In this document: positions 31,731 to 35,360 of the stretch, piece by piece
Position numbering within the stretch: position 1 is the stretch's first letter
Layout: the number at the start of each line of letters is the position of its first letter
DNA from: DATDDB01 sp035260545
GTDB lineage: Bacteria > Pseudomonadota > Gammaproteobacteria > Burkholderiales > Gallionellaceae
DNA: 35,360 nt
Assembly: GCA_035260545.1 (NCBI GenBank)
Contig: DATFUZ010000107.1
Coordinates: 1-35,360 of the forward strand
Reading direction: 5' to 3'
Notes under the pieces: generated by a model
Seen by the model: only the letters and a program-made list of their open reading frames with translations
What the model was told of the DNA's origin: nothing
The model's database searches: none
Position numbers and translations under genes: made by a program

Positions 31731-32336
31731 TTAGAGCAAATTCCGAAACCCGTCCTTGGGCTCCAGAATTTCCCGCTCAACTAGTTTATCTATCCTGTAT
31801 GTTGCCGCTTGGCAACTTGTGCCACAGATATCGGCGAGCTCCAAGGGAGACCGCGCAGCACGGCAGGCTTCTATTGGCATCATAACCGCCGCCATCAGAG
31901 CATTTGCTTGCCATTCCGAATCCTCGTAGAACCGGTGCTTACCGGTAGGAGCGCCCCGATGCAAGGTGACGGCATGCTCTAGGACGATATGCGATAGTTC
32001 ATGGATCACGGTGCTGCGAGAGAAAGGATTGTCGTCAAAGAGGCCGTCATAAACGTCCCGTCGCACGACGACAAGCTTTTGCGCAGGAACAGTAAAGGCT
32101 GCGCATTCCTCTAGTTCGTCTACGTCGGCTATATGGGGAAGGTATCCCGCCTGTGGCAGAGTCTTTTCAAGTACCCGCCACGCATCAACTTTCCACCTGC
32201 CGCCGCCATACCCCTTTACCGTCGGCAATAGAAGGCGGAGCTCCTCCGCGGCAGCTTCAAGCTTGGCGTAACTCATCGGCGCCACTTTGAGCCCTTTCGG
32301 GGTACGCGCGCGCTGAGAATTTCCTAGCGTTGTCAT
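31731..32336 (-). CDS. ImmA/IrrE-family zinc metallopeptidase
   Basis: The 201-residue protein has the zinc motif HELSH at residues 112-116 (STVIHELSHIVLEH) and a second acidic segment EDSEWQANALMAAVMMPIEAC, the usual third ligand region of the family. The C terminus is helical and HTH-like. ImmA-type proteases cut partner XRE repressors after a signal such as DNA damage. The start overlaps the XRE stop (ATGA) with AAGGAG upstream, so the two are made together. Its position between an XRE regulator and a conjugation operon fits a CapP-like switch. Confidence 0.88.
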   Translation of the reverse strand: MTTLGNSQRARTPKGLKVAPMSYAKLEAAAEELRLLLPTVKGYGGGRWKVDAWRVLEKTLPQAGYLPHIADVDELEECAAFTVPAQKLVVVRRDVYDGLFDDNPFSRSTVIHELSHIVLEHAVTLHRGAPTGKHRFYEDSEWQANALMAAVMMPIEACRAARSPLELADICGTSCQAATYRIDKLVEREILEPKDGFRNLL

Positions 32337-32719
32337 TTTCCTTCTCCTTTATGCCGCTTCGTAATCCAGTTCTTTACTTCGTCGTTCGGTACCTCCCCTT
32401 CCTGGAGGCGGCGCGCGAAAGCGGCCACCAAGCCTCTTGCATCCGGCGATAAGCTCGCCATATTCACATGGTCTTTTGATTGTTCTGCGGCTTGTCGCAG
32501 GCGAGCTATTTCCTTGGCTGTTACCTTGTCCTTAAATTTGTCTGTAAAGAAGGCAATTGCGCTATCAATGTGCTTCTGCGACAGACGCTTGTCGCCATAC
32601 TCAATACAACTCAAATACGATGAACTGATCTGCATATAGTCCGCCATGGCCTTCATCGAAATGTCGAGGCGCATTCGCAACACTCTAACCGCCTCCCCGA
32701 AAGGCGTAAGTTTCATCAT
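32333..32719 (-). CDS. XRE-family HTH transcriptional regulator
   Basis: I start at ATG 32719 (a second ATG follows directly), which has AAGGAGA just upstream; the frame to 32761 would cover the promoter. The 128-residue protein has an N-terminal HTH_3 domain (GEAVRVLRMRLDISMKAMADYMQISSSYLSCIEYGDKRLSQKHIDSAIAFF, residues 8-58) and a C-terminal helical tail that should bind or be cut by the adjacent ImmA-like protease. A perfect palindrome overlaps its promoter. It is likely an autorepressor of this operon. Confidence 0.88.
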   Translation of the reverse strand: MMKLTPFGEAVRVLRMRLDISMKAMADYMQISSSYLSCIEYGDKRLSQKHIDSAIAFFTDKFKDKVTAKEIARLRQAAEQSKDHVNMASLSPDARGLVAAFARRLQEGEVPNDEVKNWITKRHKGEGK

Positions 32720-32749
32720 CGCTCTCCTTAATCTGATAGGGGTACCGTC

Positions 32750-32778
32750 AATATATGCCATGTTTACTAAAAAGTAAA
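32750..32778 (-). promoter_or_regulatory. Promoter with overlapping palindromic operator of the XRE-ImmA operon
   Basis: On the minus strand TTTACT (32778-32773) and TATATT (32755-32750) are spaced by exactly 17 bases. The perfect inverted repeat TTTACT-n4-AGTAAA (32763-32778) covers the -35 and the first part of the spacer. A dimeric XRE protein bound there would block RNA polymerase, so self-repression is expected. The transcript would start about 25 bases before ATG 32719. Confidence 0.65.
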
Positions 32779-33215
32779 GATCTTATCTATTTTGGGAAGC
32801 GGTGCGCGATTCGTCCGGCCATGAACGTGCGAGCGGCACGCCATACCCTAATTTCATGGCGTATTGATTTGAACTATTCTTGCTGGCATTTATTCGCGGT
32901 GCGTCAGTAATCGGCCCGGCGTGCCAGCGGTGGCGTTCTCATTAATTACTGTAGGAATGAAAGACCGCCAGATGCCTAGGCGGATTTTCCCTTTACGCCG
33001 TAGCTTCCGCCCCCGTGTAAGTTTCGGAGGAACTGCTTTCGCCAACCTGGAAAATGAATCACCTCAGAAACAACAGACTTTGATGTTTGAGGGGCTGGGA
33101 AGCGAGAAAAGGTGGTCTTTCGACGACGGGCTTGGTCGGCCAGTTGGCCAGCGGTTCAAGTGTAGAAGTGGCTACGTTTTTGCACGAAAATTAGGCAAAG
33201 ACTAGGCGGCAATCT
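32779..33215. other. Stretch without a recognisable gene at the right edge of the accessory region
   Basis: I see no supported gene in these 437 bases. A 94-codon plus-strand frame (32921-33205) lacks a good ribosome binding site and any family feature. It has no trace of the tyrosine integrase catalytic motifs that might be expected this close to an attachment site. Confidence 0.5.
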
Positions 33216-33279
33216 CGGGGTATAAGTCGGGGTATAAAAAGTCGATTTTCCCCCAAAAAGCCCGTGAATATGGGGTATT
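33216..33279 (+). repeat. GGGGTATA direct repeats, possible integrase arm sites
   Basis: TCGGGGTATAA occurs twice with a 12-base period (33215-33225 and 33227-33237), and a third related TGGGGTATT is at 33271-33279, directly before the tRNA-like repeat. Short direct repeats of this kind beside a core site resemble integrase arm-binding sites. Confidence 0.45.
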
Positions 33280-33301
33280 CAATGGCACCTATCCCACCAA
33301 T
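33278..33301 (+). repeat. Imperfect copy of the tRNA 3' end, probable right attachment site
   Basis: TTCAA, three unmatched bases, then CACCTATC and CCACCAAT repeat the T-arm/acceptor/CCA end of the CAU tRNA at 25924-25948, with one base missing. About 21 of 25 positions agree. It is followed by a rightward terminator, as a displaced tRNA tail would be. Confidence 0.55.
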
Positions 33302-33308
33302 GAAGGAG

Positions 33309-33334
33309 AAAGTCAGTCCGGCAGGGCTGGCTTT
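33309..33334 (+). terminator. Rightward rho-independent-like terminator after the tRNA-like repeat
   Basis: AAAGTCAGTCC and GGGCTGGCTTT form an 11-bp stem around GGCA with two G-U pairs, followed by CCTCTTT. The wobble pairs work only in a rightward transcript, which fits an old tRNA terminator rather than the leftward gene next to it. Confidence 0.6.
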
Positions 33335-33360
33335 CCTCTTTGATGATCCGGCGCCGGGCC

Positions 33361-34905
33361 TCAGGCCGGCCCGAACCCAACGCGCTCATAGTTCAGCCCC
33401 TGCTCGACGCTGAAGCGCAGCTTGAGCCGTTGCTTGGGCTGTTTGTCCTGGCTGATCTCGAGCACGCGGTCTATGGCGTAGAGCCCTCGTGGTACGAGCA
33501 GGCTGGAAGGGATGCCGAGCTCGGGCATGGCGGAGAGCAGCAGGCCGGCGATGGGGACGGGGCGCGGAGCGCCGGGCCTGGCTCCGGCAGTCTGTACCAT
33601 CACTGCGCTTGCAGTGCCGGGCAGGAAGTGGATGCCCATGTTCATCTCGCCCGTGCGGGTGACGCTGACCCAGACCGTTATCGCGAGCCGGAAGCGTTCG
33701 CCGATCTGCACGGCGATCAGTTGGTTCAGCGCGACGCGCGCACCCGTGCCCGCGCGGGCGACACGTGTCAGGCGGGCGCCGAGGAGGCTGATGTCCTGGG
33801 CGCGCCACGCTTCCTCCACCGCGCCGGATGGCGTTCTCTGCGGGTTGATCGGCTGGTTCGCGATCCATGCATAGGCATCGTCCAGCGAGTAGCGCACGGC
33901 CACTTCCTGGGTGGAGGGCTGCCTTTCCGCCTGGCGCTCTGCGCGCGGTTCGCACCAGTGCCGGTGCAGGTGGTCGAGCAGCTTGAGGCAGTCGAGGCGG
34001 TCGTGTTCGTCGCTCAGCCCCAGCCGCTGCGGGGAGCCGCCCTGCTGCAGGAGGATGGTCTTCACCCGTATCAGTTTGCTGATGGGCACCATCGGGATAT
34101 AGCGGATATTCGTGCTTTCCAGGAACTCGGGCTTGAACGGCTGCAGGCCGCTGGCACTGGCCGGATCCACCGCCAGCGGCGGCGCATCGCCGCGGCTCAC
34201 CAAGCAGGTTTGCTCGATGGTGAAATTGTCCATCCATTGCGAGAGCCAGTTTGCCAGCAGCTTCTGCTCGTGCAGGCTGAGTTCCTGCGCGCGTGCATGG
34301 CAGGACAGGAGAACCTTGAGGTAAATCTGGAGAGCGGTGGAGGTCTCGCTGTTGGCGCCGAATTCGTCCTCGACCTCCTCCCGCAGCAGCTCGCGCTCTT
34401 CGGCGAACAGGAACACCGAGTGCAGTTGGCGCCACTGCTCGCCGTCGAATTCGTATCCCATGCGCAGGAATTCGTATATGACTTTCCCGCAATACATCAG
34501 CGCGCGGTGGCAGAGCAGGGCGCCATGGGGCTTCAATTGCTTGTCTCCCTGCTCGAAGTCGAGCAGGCAGCGGTAGTAGCCGGTGGCCATGGCCTGCCAC
34601 AGCCCGGTGATCGAGCCCAGCAGGTTCAGTTCCGGTTCGGTCAGCGGCAATGGCTGGCCGGCTAGCCTGTCCGCGCACTCATCCTGCAGTTTGTGGACGG
34701 TCGCACGCAGCTGTTCCAGCGTCTGCATGCGCTCGACGCTGCGCACGGTACAACGGTTGAATTCATCCAGTTGCACGCGCACCAGCGCCTGGGTGTCTAC
34801 AGGGTCATCGAATTGAAGCTGTTTCACCCACTTTTTGCAGGAAGCGGCATTCTTGAAGGCCGGCTTCGCGCGGTCGCTCGTCGGCTCCAGCGGGAAGGTC
34901 AACAT
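33361..34905 (-). CDS. Conserved protein of unknown function, possible PilZ-like C terminus
   Basis: The 514-residue protein has an all-helical N-terminal two thirds (for example LEQLRATVHKLQDECADRLAGQPLPLTEPELNLLGSITGLWQAMATGYYRCLLDFEQGD). Its C-terminal third is beta-rich (GTGARVALNQLIAVQIGERFRLAITVWVSVTRTGEMNMGIHFLPG ... RGLYAIDRVLEIS). There is no signal peptide and no membrane segment. Similar long helical/beta proteins exist in other betaproteobacteria. The C-terminal barrel-like part might be PilZ-related, but I do not see the RxxxR...(D/N)xSxxG motif, so c-di-GMP binding is not supported. It lies downstream of the Fe-S oxidoreductase on the same strand. Confidence 0.75.
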   Translation of the reverse strand: MLTFPLEPTSDRAKPAFKNAASCKKWVKQLQFDDPVDTQALVRVQLDEFNRCTVRSVERMQTLEQLRATVHKLQDECADRLAGQPLPLTEPELNLLGSITGLWQAMATGYYRCLLDFEQGDKQLKPHGALLCHRALMYCGKVIYEFLRMGYEFDGEQWRQLHSVFLFAEERELLREEVEDEFGANSETSTALQIYLKVLLSCHARAQELSLHEQKLLANWLSQWMDNFTIEQTCLVSRGDAPPLAVDPASASGLQPFKPEFLESTNIRYIPMVPISKLIRVKTILLQQGGSPQRLGLSDEHDRLDCLKLLDHLHRHWCEPRAERQAERQPSTQEVAVRYSLDDAYAWIANQPINPQRTPSGAVEEAWRAQDISLLGARLTRVARAGTGARVALNQLIAVQIGERFRLAITVWVSVTRTGEMNMGIHFLPGTASAVMVQTAGARPGAPRPVPIAGLLLSAMPELGIPSSLLVPRGLYAIDRVLEISQDKQPKQRLKLRFSVEQGLNYERVGFGPA

Positions 34906-34972
34906 GGCGTTGTCTGGTCACCCTTGTTATTCGTGATTTGGTCCGGCTAATTTCTGCATTTTCTGCCGTCTG

Positions 34973-35360
34973 TCACAGCAGCACCCGCTCTATGCCTCCG
35001 TGGTTGGCCTGGGCAACGTAGGTTTCCAGCCAGTCTTCGCCGAGCAGGCGCTTGGCCATTTCCACCACAATGTAATCGGCCGTCACCCCGGCATCGTCGC
35101 GAAAGCGCGAGAGTCCCTGCAGGCATGACGGGCACGACGTTAGCACCTTGATTTTGCCGTCAAAACCGTCTGCGCGCAATGCCTCTGCGCCGTTGCGCAT
35201 TTCCTCTTCCTTGCGGAAGCGCACCTGGGTCGAGATGTCGGGCCGGGTGACCGCCAGCGTGCCCGACTCGCCGCAGCAGCGGTCAGTGAGCGGGACGGAT
35301 GTGCCCATCAACTCGTTGACCACGCACAGCGGCTGGTGGGTCTTCATCGGGGTGTGGCAG
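34973..35360 (-). CDS. FAD-linked/Fe-S oxidoreductase with CCG domain (5' part outside window)
   Basis: The frame is open to the window edge, reading CHTPMKTHQPLCVVNELMG upstream of the internal Met at 35347, so this is the C-terminal end of a larger protein. DRCCGESGTLAVTRPDISTQVRFRKEEEM is a cysteine-rich CCG domain of the type in GlcF/heterodisulfide reductase proteins, and VLTSCPSCLQGL adds a second cysteine pair. The end YIVVEMAKRLLGEDWLETYVAQANHGGIERVLL matches the large betaproteobacterial FAD/FMN dehydrogenases with a DUF3683 part, as far as I recall. The substrate is unknown (lactate- or glycolate-like 2-hydroxy acids are usual for the superfamily). Confidence 0.8.
   Translation of the reverse strand, partial: CHTPMKTHQPLCVVNELMGTSVPLTDRCCGESGTLAVTRPDISTQVRFRKEEEMRNGAEALRADGFDGKIKVLTSCPSCLQGLSRFRDDAGVTADYIVVEMAKRLLGEDWLETYVAQANHGGIERVLL

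Noticed and set aside
32921..33205. 94-codon plus-strand frame near the putative attachment site
   Set aside because: It has no ribosome binding site and no integrase or excisionase motif; the composition looks random.

Overview
The window reads as chromosomal DNA of a betaproteobacterium, most likely of the Nitrosomonadales/Gallionellaceae type. The evidence is the rpoN neighbourhood with HPr kinase (hprK next to ptsN and rapZ), the GC-rich codon use, and a Cyc2-like fused monoheme cytochrome-porin (9774-11105) of the kind proposed as the outer-membrane Fe(II) oxidase of neutrophilic iron oxidisers. The species assignment is inference.

Left third (1-7374, minus strand): a tightly packed, largely overlapping operon, transcribed kdsD-kdsC-lptC-lptA-lptB-rpoN-hpf-ptsN-hprK-rapZ. 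It makes Kdo, exports LPS, and carries sigma-54, ribosome hibernation and the regulatory PTS-Ntr/RapZ branch. Divergently (7528-16386 and on) lie a Kef-type cation/proton antiporter, the Cyc2-like gene with its own promoter, long leader and strong terminator, and hrpA. The hrpA gene is abnormal: two in-frame insertions carry four GC-rich palindromic repeats, and the second insertion holds a DUF559 (Vsr-like nuclease fold) domain bracketed by an inverted repeat pair. After hrpA come a glycosyltransferase-like gene and a methyltransferase.

Middle (17113-27367): a minus-strand KAS/ACP/Cys-nucleophile hydrolase set, then plus-strand maeB, a patatin-like phospholipase, birA, coaX and a SPOR-domain protein in an overlapping run, a CAU-anticodon tRNA (elongator Met most likely) with terminator, and an M18 aminopeptidase.

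Accessory region (about 27370-33340), visibly more AT-rich: a PLD-fold protein and a small zinc-ribbon-like protein on the plus strand, convergent with a minus-strand series XRE regulator - ImmA/IrrE metallopeptidase - ubiquitin-like protein - E2-like - JAMM/JAB peptidase - E1-like ThiF enzyme. The last four form a complete bacterial ubiquitin-like conjugation/deconjugation operon, probably an antiphage system. The two upstream genes resemble the HTH + ImmA-like protease pair (CapH/CapP type) that switches on other defence operons; a perfect palindrome overlaps their promoter. The right edge of the region has GGGGTATA direct repeats, an imperfect copy of the tRNA 3' end and a rightward terminator, which looks like the scar of integration at the tRNA gene. 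No integrase is present.

Right end (33361-35360, minus): a large conserved protein of unknown function and the C-terminal part of a CCG-domain Fe-S/FAD oxidoreductase that runs off the window.
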